A stretch of DNA of 64,000 nucleotides from an uncultured Clostridium sp. (GTDB lineage: Bacteria; Bacillota; Clostridia; Clostridiales; Clostridiaceae): contig CAKVEW010000010.1 of assembly GCA_934746015.1 (NCBI GenBank), positions 1-64,000 on the forward strand, in the 5' to 3' direction. Positions within the stretch are counted from its first letter, which is position 1; the number at the start of each line of letters is the position of its first letter. A program made the position numbers and the translations under genes. This document shows, in pieces, positions 26,232-34,900 of the stretch. The notes beneath the pieces are model-generated. The model did no database searches. It worked only from the letters and a program-made list of their open reading frames with translations, and was not told where the DNA came from.

Positions 26232-26306
26232 TGGTACCCTCAACAGGGATCGAACCTGTATCTGTCCCTTAGGAGGGGACTGTTCTATCCATTGAACTAT
26301 GAAGGC
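26232..26306 (-). tRNA. tRNA-Arg (anticodon CCT)
   Basis: A 75-base tRNA on the minus strand with encoded CCA. The acceptor stem GCCTTCA pairs with TGAGGGT (with wobbles), the D arm is AGTTCAATGGATAGAACA, the anticodon loop CTCCTAA gives CCU and reads AGG, and the T arm is CAGGTTCGATCCCTG. Own promoter upstream and terminator downstream. tRNA genes of this kind are common integration sites; a 19/25 match to its 3' end lies at 20672-20696. Confidence 0.96.
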
Positions 26307-26321
26307 TTAAGTACAAAATAA

Positions 26322-26350
26322 ATTGTATAATAACATTTTCATCATGTCAA
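26322..26350 (-). promoter_or_regulatory. promoter of tRNA-Arg
   Basis: TTGACA (26350-26345), 17-base spacer, TACAAT (26327-26322) on the minus strand, about 16 bases before the tRNA. Confidence 0.85.
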
Positions 26351-26382
26351 TATATAAAGTATGTATATGGAAAAACCCCTAC

Positions 26383-26423
26383 ATTTTAATAGAGGAGCTA
26401 ATTTGCAGCTCCTCTATTAAAAT
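26383..26423 (-). terminator. terminator of the ribose operon
   Basis: A 17-base perfect stem (ATTTTAATAGAGGAGCT at 26383-26399 and complement at 26407-26423) just after the rbsB stop codon. The T-run lies a few bases further on. Confidence 0.8.
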
Positions 26424-26440
26424 TATATATTAAATTTATA

Positions 26441-27367
26441 TTATTCTTTTACTAATGTTACTTCTACAGGGATTTCTTTTTCTACTGTTTCACCAGCAAT
26501 TAATTTTGCTGCTGTTTCTACAGCTGTAGCTCCCATTAAGTCTGGTTGTTGAGCTACTGTTGCAGCCATTTTACCCTCTTTAACTGCTGCCAAAGCATCA
26601 TCAGTTGCATCAAATCCAACTACTACAATATTTTTACCATTAATGGCTTCTACAGCACCTAAAGCCATTTCATCATTATGAGCAAATACTCCTACTATAT
26701 CAGGATTAGCTTGTAACATATTTTCCATAACGGTCATACCTTCTGAACGATTAAAGTTTGCTGTTTGTTTTGATACTACATTAAGTTTTGTATCAGCTAC
26801 TTCATGGAAACCTTTACCACGATCTATTGCAGCACTTGTTCCAGGTACTCCTTCTAATTCAGCGACTTTAGCACCTTCACCAACTAAGCTTAATAGATAT
26901 TCTGTTGCCATTTTTGCACCTGCTACATTATCAGAAGCTATTGCACAATCAACATCTACGCCATTTACAACACGGTCAACAGAAACTACTTTTATACCTT
27001 TTGCAATTGCATCTTTTACTGCAGGAGCTACTGCATCAGAATCTACAGGGTTAACAATTAATACGCTAATATTTTTTGAAATAAGATCTTCGATATCACT
27101 TGTTTGTTTTGCAGCATCGTCTCCTGCATCTACAACAATTAATTCTACACCTTTTTCTTTTGCTTTTTCCTTAGCACCATCACTTAAGGTTACGAAGAAA
27201 GGATTGTTTAATGTTGATACTGAAAGACCTATACTTCCATTACCTTCTTTTGTTCCTGTACTGCTATCTTTTTCCCCGTCAACACTAACTGAACTACAAG
27301 CAGTTACAGACATCATCATTGCTGTTGCTAATGCAATACCAAGTAATTTTTTAATTTTCAGTTTCAT
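26441..27367 (-). CDS. rbsB: ribose ABC transporter substrate-binding lipoprotein
   Basis: Extracellular ribose-binding protein, 308 residues, anchored by lipid. The signal peptide is MKLKIKKLLGIALATAMMMS and the lipobox VTAC gives a lipidated Cys24. The mature part is a type I periplasmic-binding fold with IGLSVSTLNNPFFVTLSDGA, ELIVVDAGDDAAKQ-like segments, VDSDAVAPAV, SVDRVVNG and the FAHNDEMALGAVEAI hinge motif. It is the last gene of the operon, 117 bases after rbsC, and is followed by a strong hairpin. The longer gap may help it be expressed at a different level. Confidence 0.94.
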   Translation of the reverse strand: MKLKIKKLLGIALATAMMMSVTACSSVSVDGEKDSSTGTKEGNGSIGLSVSTLNNPFFVTLSDGAKEKAKEKGVELIVVDAGDDAAKQTSDIEDLISKNISVLIVNPVDSDAVAPAVKDAIAKGIKVVSVDRVVNGVDVDCAIASDNVAGAKMATEYLLSLVGEGAKVAELEGVPGTSAAIDRGKGFHEVADTKLNVVSKQTANFNRSEGMTVMENMLQANPDIVGVFAHNDEMALGAVEAINGKNIVVVGFDATDDALAAVKEGKMAATVAQQPDLMGATAVETAAKLIAGETVEKEIPVEVTLVKE

Positions 27368-27484
27368 ATTTTTTCCCTCCTAATATTTTTACAACTCTCC
27401 TAAACTTTATTTTATAAAAGATATTGTAAGTTGATTTTAAAATTTTTTTATATGTTATATTTTTTATAACCTACTTAAATTTAC

Positions 27485-28420
27485 TTAACGCTTACGGTCT
27501 GATAGTACAGCGATTAGAATTACAATTCCTTTTACTACATCTTGATAATAAGAAGATACACCAAGTATGTTCAAACCATTATTCAATACTGCAATAATTA
27601 AAACACCTACAAATGTACCCCATATACGACCACGTCCACCATTCATACTTGTTCCACCTAATGCTACTGCTGCGATTGCATCTAGTTCATAACCTGATCC
27701 TAAAGTAGGTTGTGCTGAACCTAAACGAGATAGCAATATTAATCCTGCTAAAGCTGCCATACAACCAGAAATTGCATATGCTGCTAATTTTGTTTTATCA
27801 ATATTTACTCCAGATAATTTCGCTGATTTCCAGTTGCTACCTGTAGCGTAAATACGGCGTCCAAATACTGTTTTTTCTAGTATAAATATAAATAATATAA
27901 AAATCGCAATAAATAGAATTACAGGAACAGGGATTCCAAATATGCTTCCTTTACCAATAAATTTTAGTAAAAAGCTATCTCCTAAATTAGAAATAGGCTT
28001 ACCATCCATAAAAATCATTGTTACTCCACGAAATACTGTCATAGTAATTAAAGTTGCAATAAATGGTTGAAGACGTCCCTTTGTTATTAAAACACCACTT
28101 ATTAATCCAAAGCCTGTCCCAATTAGTAATGCAAGAAGTATCGCTAAGCCTACTGGCACTCCATTTGCAATAAATTTTGCACATAGTGCTGTAGATAGTG
28201 CTAAAACAGAACCTACTGATAAGTCAATGCCTCCAGTCAATATAACAAAAGTCATACCAAAGGCAATAAGTCCATTTATTGAAGATTGTCTTAGTAATGA
28301 TAAAAAGTTTCCTACTGTTCTAAATTCAGGACTTATCATACTAATAACAACTATTAATATAATCAATGCAATTAAAGCACCTAAATCTTGTACATAATTA
28401 ATTAATTTCTTATTATTCAT
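27485..28420 (-). CDS. rbsC: ribose ABC transporter permease
   Basis: Integral membrane permease of the ribose importer, 311 residues with eight to ten membrane segments. Family signatures include FVILTGGIDLSVGSVLALS, GLISGVLITKGRLQPFIATL, RRIYATGSNWKSAKLSGVN and the C-terminal LDAIAAVALGGTSMNGGRG. The start overlaps the end of rbsA by eight bases, so the two are coupled. Works with RbsA and RbsB. Confidence 0.95.
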   Translation of the reverse strand: MNNKKLINYVQDLGALIALIILIVVISMISPEFRTVGNFLSLLRQSSINGLIAFGMTFVILTGGIDLSVGSVLALSTALCAKFIANGVPVGLAILLALLIGTGFGLISGVLITKGRLQPFIATLITMTVFRGVTMIFMDGKPISNLGDSFLLKFIGKGSIFGIPVPVILFIAIFILFIFILEKTVFGRRIYATGSNWKSAKLSGVNIDKTKLAAYAISGCMAALAGLILLSRLGSAQPTLGSGYELDAIAAVALGGTSMNGGRGRIWGTFVGVLIIAVLNNGLNILGVSSYYQDVVKGIVILIAVLSDRKR

Positions 28421-29903
28421 TTAGTTTTCCTCCTGTGGCTAAAGTCATAATATTTTCTTGATTAGCCTTTTCTTTTGGTAAAATTCCAGTTATTTCACCT
28501 TCTCTTACAACCATTACACGATCAGACATTCCTAATACTTCAGGGAGTTCAGAAGATACCATTATAATTGCAACTCCAGTTGCTGCTAGTTTATTAATAA
28601 CGCTATAAATTTCTTTCTTGGCACCAATATCAACTCCTCTAGTAGGCTCATCTAAAATAAGAACCTTAGGATCTGTATCAATCCACTTAGCAAATACAAC
28701 TTTTTGCTGATTACCACCACTTAAATTATTGCATTCATGTGATGGTCCAAAACATTTAATGTGTAATTCTTCAATAGCTTCTTTAACTAAATCATTCTCT
28801 GTTTTTTTTATGAGAACACCTTTTTTTGATATTCTTCCTAAATTTGCTACAGAAATGTTTTTCATAATGCTATCTTCAAGCATCAAACCTTCTGACTTTC
28901 TGTCTTCAGTAATGAATCCAATACCATTTCTCATTGCCTGACGAGGATTTTTATTTATTACTTCTACTCCATCTATAAAAATTCTTCCAGTTACATTAGG
29001 CATGTCTCCAAATATAGCTTTCATGATTTCAGTTCTACCAGCACCCATTAAACCTGATACCCCAAGGACTTCCCCTGCATGGACTTGAAATGATATATTA
29101 TTGAATACCCCAGGACAATTGAAATCCTTTACTTCAAATACTACAGTTCCTACTTTTACATCTCTTTCTGGGTAACGTTCACCAATTTCACGGCCTATCA
29201 TCATCTTAACTAAATCATTCATATCAGTATCAGTAATTTTCTTTGTAGCAATATACTCACCATCTCTAAGAACAGTAATACGATCACATAACTCAAATAT
29301 CTCTTCCATACGATGAGAAATATAAATAATAGAAACACCTTTTTCCCTTAAGTTTTTTATAATTTGAAATAGTACTTTTGTTTCACTTTGTGTTAGGGCT
29401 GCTGTAGGTTCATCCATTATAATTACCTTAGCATCTATCATTAATGCTTTTGCTATTTCAATCATTTGCTGTTGACCCACTGATAATCTATCCATTCTAG
29501 TACTAGGACTAATATCAACACCAAGTTTATCTAATACCTTCTTCACTTCATCACTCATAGATTTCTTGTCGCAAACTCCAAACCTATTCGTTATTTCTTT
29601 TCCCATAAACATATTTTCTTCTACAGTCAAATCAAATAATACATTCAATTCTTGATGAATAAATACAATACCAGCCTCTTCTGCTTCCTTAGGATTTTTG
29701 TAACATACTTCCTTACCATTAACAATAACAGTTCCTGCATCCCTTGTATAAACACCAGTAAGAATTTTCATAAGGGTTGATTTACCAGCACCATTTTCAC
29801 CTACTAAAGCATGTACCTCTCCATTATCTAATACAAATCCAGCACTCTTTAGAACTTTATTACCACCAAAAGCCTTATTAATTCCACGCATTTCAATCTG
29901 CAT
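28413..29903 (-). CDS. rbsA: ribose ABC transporter ATP-binding protein
   Basis: A 496-residue protein with two ABC ATPase domains. First half: Walker A GENGAGKSTLMKIL, signature LSVGQQQMIEIAKAL, Walker B VIIMDEPTAALT. Second half: degenerate Walker A GLMGAGRTEIMKAI, signature LSGGNQQKVVFAKWI, Walker B VLILDEPTRGVD. This is the typical asymmetric arrangement of sugar importers of the RbsA/MglA family. It follows rbsD by 16 bases with GGGAGG in the spacer and overlaps rbsC. Confidence 0.96.
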   Translation of the reverse strand: MQIEMRGINKAFGGNKVLKSAGFVLDNGEVHALVGENGAGKSTLMKILTGVYTRDAGTVIVNGKEVCYKNPKEAEEAGIVFIHQELNVLFDLTVEENMFMGKEITNRFGVCDKKSMSDEVKKVLDKLGVDISPSTRMDRLSVGQQQMIEIAKALMIDAKVIIMDEPTAALTQSETKVLFQIIKNLREKGVSIIYISHRMEEIFELCDRITVLRDGEYIATKKITDTDMNDLVKMMIGREIGERYPERDVKVGTVVFEVKDFNCPGVFNNISFQVHAGEVLGVSGLMGAGRTEIMKAIFGDMPNVTGRIFIDGVEVINKNPRQAMRNGIGFITEDRKSEGLMLEDSIMKNISVANLGRISKKGVLIKKTENDLVKEAIEELHIKCFGPSHECNNLSGGNQQKVVFAKWIDTDPKVLILDEPTRGVDIGAKKEIYSVINKLAATGVAIIMVSSELPEVLGMSDRVMVVREGEITGILPKEKANQENIMTLATGGKLNE

Positions 29904-29919
29904 AATTTTCCCTCCCTAT

Positions 29920-30327
29920 TTAGAAGATACAACCAGACTGTAAAATAATATTTGCGTAAGGAGTTGTTTCCCCTGTACGAATTACTGCCTTACATTCCTT
30001 CGTAAGAGACTTCAACTCTACATGAGAAACATATTCTATTTCCGGTTTAATATCTAATTTAGAAAAATAACTTTCTATTTCTGATAATATATTAGGATTT
30101 TTTGCCTTTATTTCTTCTGCTAAAATTATTTTTTCAATCTTCATATCACTAGCAACTTCTTTTAAAACATCCATAAAAGCTGGTTTACCTAATTTAAATG
30201 CTAAATCAATACGCTCAGTTTCATTAGGAATTGGCAAACCACAGTCGCCAATGCAAATCCTATCAGTATGTCCCATATATGATAAAACACGAGAAATATC
30301 ACTATTTATAATTCCATTTCTTTTCAT
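29920..30327 (-). CDS. rbsD: D-ribose pyranase
   Basis: Interconverts pyranose and furanose forms of ribose so that ribokinase gets its substrate. The 135 residues show MKRNGIINSDISRVLSYMGH with the catalytic His20, then DRICIGDCGLPIP and the C-terminal RTGETTPYANIILQSGCIF, all RbsD signatures. It follows the rbsR/K frame by five bases and precedes rbsA by 16 bases, the usual ribose operon position. Confidence 0.95.
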   Translation of the reverse strand: MKRNGIINSDISRVLSYMGHTDRICIGDCGLPIPNETERIDLAFKLGKPAFMDVLKEVASDMKIEKIILAEEIKAKNPNILSEIESYFSKLDIKPEIEYVSHVELKSLTKECKAVIRTGETTPYANIILQSGCIF

Positions 30328-30332
30328 TAATT

Positions 30333-32216
30333 TTACCTCCCAAGTTCCTTATTTACCTCTTCTCTTGTAGGCATTCCAGCCTGTGCACCAAATTTTTCAA
30401 TAGATAAACTTGCTGCTGTATTTGCAAAGACTAATGCATTTTTTATATCTATGCCATTACAAACTTCCACAGAAAATGCACCATTTAATGTATCTCCAGC
30501 ACCAGTTGTATCTACTACATGTGCAGGCCTTGGAGGAACTGTTAGAATTTCACCAGACTTTAAAGCAGTAGAAACTCCTCTTGATCCCTGAGTTATAACT
30601 AATTTTTCAGGATACTTTCTCAATAATTCTTCCGTAGTTTGACTATCTCCAAATATAATGCTGGCTTCATGCTCATTAGGAGTTAAATATGTTACCTTTT
30701 CTATAATATTCATTGGTACTTGTGCAGCTGGTGCTGGATTTAAAACTACAGGGATATTCTTTTCAGCACAAAATTCTATAATATAATGAACTGTTTCTAA
30801 TGGAATTTCATGTTGTAGAACAATCATATCATATGTTTCTAAAACATCTTTAATGCTATCTATATATTCTTTATCGACTTTTCCATTTGCTCCAGGAACA
30901 ACTACAATTGTATTATCATCCTCAGCAACTGTAATCATAGCAATACCTGTTGGAACATTATCCAACACCTTAATATATTCAGTATTTACACCTACGCTCT
31001 TTAGATTATCCAACATTTTTTCTCCATTACTATCTCCGCCTACACAACCAAACATAGCAACTTCCTCACCAAGTTTCGCCATAGCAACTGCTTGATTAGC
31101 ACCTTTTCCACCAGGGATATAATTTATTGTGTTTCCTTGAATAGTTTCTCCCTTTAATGGAATTCTTTCTGCTGTAACAGTCATATCTATATTGATACTC
31201 CCTACTACTGCGAATTTCATTTTATTTTCTCCTTTCCTTTTCGTAGTTTGACGTTCTATTAATTTAACATCAAAAATATTTTCTTTATCAAATGGTTCAC
31301 CCTTAATATTTTTCATTATGATTTGGACAGCTAATTTACCCATATCTTTTATTGGCTGATGTATAGTTGTAATTTCTGGCGTAAATAACGAGCTGAATCT
31401 AATATTATCAAATCCAATTATTTGTACCATATCAGGAACTCTGTATCCTGCTTCTATTAAAACCTTATACGTAGAAATAGCAACCATATCATTACACGCA
31501 ACAATACCATCTACATCTGGATATTTTTCGATCAATGTCCTGGCTGCTTTTAATCCCTCTTCATAATCATATTTACAATCAATATATTGTTCTTCTATAC
31601 CATATTCTTTACAAATGTCTCTATACCCCTTATACCTTTGCTTACCACTATCGTATTCAATTTCATTTCGAATACATACAATATTTTTGCATCCACAATT
31701 AATCAAATGCTCAGTCGCAATTCTTCCACCTTTGTAATTATCTGATTGAATATTTGCTATTTCACCTAACCCTAGTAATTTACGATCAACCATAACAATA
31801 GGAATTTTAAAATCACTGATTACATTATTAGTACCTAATTCGCTATTTGTCATAATAATAATTCCATCTGCATTTATTTGATTTAACATTTGAATATTCA
31901 TAATTTCTTTATCTGTATTATCATTTGAATTACAAAGTAGAATTTTATACCCATTACAATAAGCTTCCTCTTCTATGGATTTTGCTAATTCACTAAAAAA
32001 TGGATTCTCAATATTGGGCACAATAACACCTATAATTTTAGATGTTTTTTTTAACAGTGCTCTCGCTAACTCATTAGGTCTGAAACCGATTTCTTCTATT
32101 GCTTCAAGTACTCTTTGTCTTTTTTTCTCATCAACCTTAGCGGTACCGTTCATAACACGAGATACCGTAGATGGAGAAACACCTGCTATTTCTGCTACCT
32201 TTTTAATATTTCCCAT
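30333..32216 (-). CDS. rbsK: fused LacI-type repressor RbsR and ribokinase RbsK
   Basis: One 627-residue frame holds a full LacI-family regulator (1-330: helix-turn-helix KKVAEIAGVSPSTVSRVMNG, then a ribose-type sensor domain with DGIVACNDMVAISTYKVL) and a full ribokinase (from residue 333: KFAVVGSINIDMTV, GGKGANQAVAMAKLG, and the catalytic DTTGAGDTLNGAF). No stop lies between. I chose the ATG at 32216 with GGAGGT just before it. At the join an AAAGGAGA site and an ATG at 31220 are present in frame, so free ribokinase of 295 residues may also be made. The protein could couple ribose phosphorylation to control of its own operon. A sequencing error that removed a stop is the alternative. Confidence 0.88.
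   Translation of the reverse strand: MGNIKKVAEIAGVSPSTVSRVMNGTAKVDEKKRQRVLEAIEEIGFRPNELARALLKKTSKIIGVIVPNIENPFFSELAKSIEEEAYCNGYKILLCNSNDNTDKEIMNIQMLNQINADGIIIMTNSELGTNNVISDFKIPIVMVDRKLLGLGEIANIQSDNYKGGRIATEHLINCGCKNIVCIRNEIEYDSGKQRYKGYRDICKEYGIEEQYIDCKYDYEEGLKAARTLIEKYPDVDGIVACNDMVAISTYKVLIEAGYRVPDMVQIIGFDNIRFSSLFTPEITTIHQPIKDMGKLAVQIIMKNIKGEPFDKENIFDVKLIERQTTKRKGENKMKFAVVGSINIDMTVTAERIPLKGETIQGNTINYIPGGKGANQAVAMAKLGEEVAMFGCVGGDSNGEKMLDNLKSVGVNTEYIKVLDNVPTGIAMITVAEDDNTIVVVPGANGKVDKEYIDSIKDVLETYDMIVLQHEIPLETVHYIIEFCAEKNIPVVLNPAPAAQVPMNIIEKVTYLTPNEHEASIIFGDSQTTEELLRKYPEKLVITQGSRGVSTALKSGEILTVPPRPAHVVDTTGAGDTLNGAFSVEVCNGIDIKNALVFANTAASLSIEKFGAQAGMPTREEVNKELGR
31218..31235 (-). promoter_or_regulatory. 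internal ribosome binding site and start for RbsK
   Basis: On the minus strand AAAGGAGA (31235-31228), seven-base spacer, then ATG (31220-31218) in the frame of the fusion. The following residues KFAVVGSINIDMT are the normal N-terminus of ribokinase. This supports recent fusion of two genes and possible dual products. Confidence 0.7.
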
Positions 32217-32247
32217 GGATACCTCCATTTCTGCCTCTTCACACACC

Positions 32248-32267
32248 ATTTGAAAAGCTTTTCAAAT
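32248..32267. promoter_or_regulatory. RbsR operator, 20-bp perfect palindrome
   Basis: ATTTGAAAAGCTTTTCAAAT is a perfect palindrome with the central GC typical of LacI-family sites. It lies immediately downstream of the promoter -10 and overlaps the expected transcription start, so bound repressor would block transcription. The core TGAAAAGCTTTTCA also resembles a catabolite (cre) box. Confidence 0.85.
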
Positions 32268-32275
32268 CTATCTTA

Positions 32276-32304
32276 ATTATATTCCTTTGATTTTCCACTG
32301 TCAA
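32276..32304 (-). promoter_or_regulatory. consensus promoter of the ribose operon
   Basis: TTGACA (32304-32299) and TATAAT (32281-32276), both perfect, with a 17-base spacer on the minus strand. Such a strong promoter needs repression, consistent with the palindrome just after it. Confidence 0.92.
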
Positions 32305-32418
32305 TATAATTCTCAGAATATTCTCCACATTTAATTTATCATTAAAAAAGCACTGAAAATATATATTCTCAATACTTTTAAATACATCTAATGAAATTAT
32401 AAATTTTAGAACTGACTA

Positions 32419-33201
32419 TTATATATTTTTAATTATTACAACATTTTGCTTTACTCTTACATTTAATTTTATTTCTTCTATGTTATTCATACTTAATATT
32501 TTAACTGAAACAACTATTTCATGTTCTTTAGAATCTCCGCTAAATCCATCTAATTCTTGTATACTTAATATCTCCACTCCCCTTATTAAAAACTTCACTT
32601 CTTTTCCATACATTGGTGCTAAGTATATTTCTATATGAGGTTTTATTAGGTTTAAAATTAGATTTTTATTAATCTCTATATTCTGTTGCATCTTTTTAAG
32701 TTGATTATTAACTTCTTTTTCTTTTTCCTTCTTTTCATCATATCCTTCTATATTTACATAATTTTTTAATTGTCCAAAACTTTCTACCTTGTAAAAATCA
32801 TCATAAGGCGAATTAAACTTTATAAATATCTCAGCTTCAGTTAAGTCCTTATTTTCCTTCAGAAACTTTTCTTCGGATTTTATTATAGAGTTAATCATTA
32901 CTGGAAGTCCTTCTCTTATTAGCTTATCTTTTTCTTTTGCTTTCTCATAGCCCTTTTTATTTGCAACTACATTTATTTGAAAGAAAAGCATATATTTTTC
33001 ATTTTCAAAGCACCATCTTCCACATAGTCCTTCTCCTTTATATATGTTCTTGCTTCTATCTTCATCCTTATTTATATTTACTGTGATTTTATTTGAAGTT
33101 TTTAAGTAATTAATTTCATAACACCTGGGTATTATTGGCCCATTATCTAATATATCATCTAGCCTCTCTATAGTTAATTTATAGGGATTTGCCTTATTCA
33201 A
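32419..33201 (-). CDS. conserved-looking protein, unknown function
   Basis: About 260 residues, soluble, no signal peptide or membrane segment. I place the start at the TTG at 33201 (AGAGG eight bases before it); a GTG three codons upstream overlaps that site. The middle is a charged helical stretch (about residues 155-185, EGYDEKKEKEKEVNNQLKKM) flanked by two beta-rich parts. I do not recognise a family. It is monocistronic between the ribose operon promoter and plsC. Confidence 0.7.
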   Translation of the reverse strand: MNKANPYKLTIERLDDILDNGPIIPRCYEINYLKTSNKITVNINKDEDRSKNIYKGEGLCGRWCFENEKYMLFFQINVVANKKGYEKAKEKDKLIREGLPVMINSIIKSEEKFLKENKDLTEAEIFIKFNSPYDDFYKVESFGQLKNYVNIEGYDEKKEKEKEVNNQLKKMQQNIEINKNLILNLIKPHIEIYLAPMYGKEVKFLIRGVEILSIQELDGFSGDSKEHEIVVSVKILSMNNIEEIKLNVRVKQNVVIIKNI

Positions 33202-33273
33202 AACTAACACCTCTATCTACTAATAATTTACAATATATGTTTATTACATAAAGATAGTTACTTATAACTTTAT

Positions 33274-33297
33274 AAAAAGGATATAAATATCATATTC
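33274..33297. repeat. partial copy of the 20.4-kb palindromic repeat arm
   Basis: AAAAAGGATATAAATATCAT plus ATTC matches 20411-20434 in 22 of 24 positions. It is followed by a different small hairpin (TCACTGGCCCTAGTGA), and no right arm is visible. It lies in the spacer upstream of plsC. Confidence 0.5.
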
Positions 33298-33415
33298 ACT
33301 GGCCCTAGTGACTTCCTAGATAGTAAAAGAATTTTTATTTAACTTTTCTATGTTAATACTTTGTTATATACTTTATCTATGTACTTATTTATATTATCGA
33401 AAGGATTTGATTTGC

Positions 33416-34144
33416 ATGCTTAGATCTATTATTTGGTATATAGTATTCTTTGGCACACTTATTTTAAGCATTCCTGCTATGATAAGAACTAAGATGCTAA
33501 CAAAAAAAGGATTAGAAGAAAAAAGAGATGAAGTTGTTTATAAAACTACTACTATTTGGGCAAAAATCTTATTAAAAGTTGCTGGAGTTAAGGTAACAGT
33601 ACATGGGTTAGAAAATATCCCTAAATATAAGAATGTATTATATATAGGTAACCATCAAGGAAACTTTGATATTCCAATATACATGAGTCAAATTCCTGGA
33701 CTAAAAGGATTTGTATCTAAAATTGAAGTTAAAAAAATTCCTGGAGTTAGAACTTGGATGGAATATATGTATTGTGTTTTTATGGATAGAAGTAGCTTAA
33801 GAAAATCTGGCGAAGCTATCATTGAAGGTGTCAAAATTCTAAAAAAGGGACATTCTTTAGTAATATTTCCAGAAGGAACTAGAAGCAAAGGCGATAATAT
33901 GGGAGAATTTAAAGCAGGTAGCTTTAAACTTGCAACTAAATCTAAAGTCCCTATAGTTCCAGTTACTATGAATGGATCTTATAAAATAATGGAAAACAAT
34001 AAAAAGAAATGGATTGTTAAGCCTGCTAATGTTGACTTATATATCCACCCACCAATTGAAACATCTAACTTAACTAAAGAAGAACAAGATGCTCTTAATT
34101 CAAAGGTTTATGAAATAATTAAAAGTAAACTACCACAAGTTTAA
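33416..34144 (+). CDS. plsC: 1-acyl-glycerol-3-phosphate acyltransferase
   Basis: Makes phosphatidic acid at the membrane. About 242 residues from the ATG at 33416 (AAGGA ten bases upstream); the frame is open further upstream but without a binding site. An N-terminal membrane segment (SIIWYIVFFGTLILSIPAM) is followed by the catalytic NHQGNFD (HX4D), the FMDRSSLRKSGEAI block III-like region and the FPEGTRSKGDNMGEFKAGS block, then VPIVPVTMNGSYKI. A clear PlsC-type acyltransferase. It ends just before a repeat copy and a strong terminator. Confidence 0.93.
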   Translation: MLRSIIWYIVFFGTLILSIPAMIRTKMLTKKGLEEKRDEVVYKTTTIWAKILLKVAGVKVTVHGLENIPKYKNVLYIGNHQGNFDIPIYMSQIPGLKGFVSKIEVKKIPGVRTWMEYMYCVFMDRSSLRKSGEAIIEGVKILKKGHSLVIFPEGTRSKGDNMGEFKAGSFKLATKSKVPIVPVTMNGSYKIMENNKKKWIVKPANVDLYIHPPIETSNLTKEEQDALNSKVYEIIKSKLPQV

Positions 34145-34163
34145 AAAATGAAGATTGTAGAAT

Positions 34164-34215
34164 GTAAAATGTAGAATTGAGGAAGAAACTCCTTGGGGAG
34201 TTTCTGAAATAAATG
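34164..34215. repeat. MITE-like repeat, truncated copy
   Basis: Matches 2661-2712 in about 46 of 52 positions, including one terminal repeat and the inner GAAACTCC...GGAGTTTC palindrome. The right terminal repeat is missing. It lies between the plsC stop and its terminator. Confidence 0.7.
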
Positions 34216-34225
34216 AACATTCTAA

Positions 34226-34254
34226 AGGGACTGCCTAGGCAGCCCTTTTTTTTT
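34226..34254 (+). terminator. terminator of plsC
   Basis: GGGACTGCC and GGCAGCCC pair around TA, followed by nine T residues. Confidence 0.92.
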
Positions 34255-34284
34255 ATTTCTTAATTCTTTCACTCTTTCATTTTT

Positions 34285-34791
34285 TTATTCCTTATTGTTC
34301 TTTTTTTCAAAATTAATAAGTTTTTCTTGTATATCTGTATGGCTTCCAGCATAACCTATTAATTTTTTATTTTTACCTATTACTCTATGACAAGGAATAA
34401 TTATGGGTAATGGATTTGCTTTATTTGCTTGACCTATAGCTCTAACAGCCTTTTCATTTCCTATGGCTTTAGCTATATCGCTATAGCTCCTAACTTCTCC
34501 ATATGGAATTTTTAATAACTCCATCCATACTTTCTTTCTAAAATCAGTTCCCTCTATATCAAAAACTAAATTAAATTCCTTTCTTTTTCCAGAAAAGAAT
34601 TCCATTAACTGAATAATTTCATCTTGGCATTTATCCTTACTTTCTATTAGTTCATATTTTCCACTTAAAACTTCAAAGTTTTCTTCTATTATTTCAATTC
34701 TTCTTAATCCCTTTTCACTTTTTATAATAAAAACTCTTCCTATAATAGTATCTAATTTATAAAAGTATAATTTTTCATTGTTATTTTGCAT
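34285..34791 (-). CDS. ogt: methylated-DNA--protein-cysteine methyltransferase
   Basis: Suicide repair enzyme that removes alkyl groups from O6-alkylguanine. From the ATG at 34791 (AAGGAG seven bases upstream) it has 168 residues; the longer frame adds a lysine-rich stretch without a binding site. The N-terminal ferredoxin-like part is followed by the DNA-binding helix (IPYGEVRSYSDIAKAIGNE and KAVRAIGQANKANPLPII) and the active-site PCHRVIGKN with the acceptor cysteine, then the IGYAGS closing motif. It converges on plsC across a shared terminator region. Confidence 0.94.
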   Translation of the reverse strand: MQNNNEKLYFYKLDTIIGRVFIIKSEKGLRRIEIIEENFEVLSGKYELIESKDKCQDEIIQLMEFFSGKRKEFNLVFDIEGTDFRKKVWMELLKIPYGEVRSYSDIAKAIGNEKAVRAIGQANKANPLPIIIPCHRVIGKNKKLIGYAGSHTDIQEKLINFEKKNNKE

Positions 34792-34900
34792 TATTCGACT
34801 CCTTAAAAGGTTTTCTTTTTGCTTTTTCAATAAATTTTATAAAATTACTTATTTTACTAAGAAATAATACGAGCATATTTTCTGAAAATAGTGTATAATA

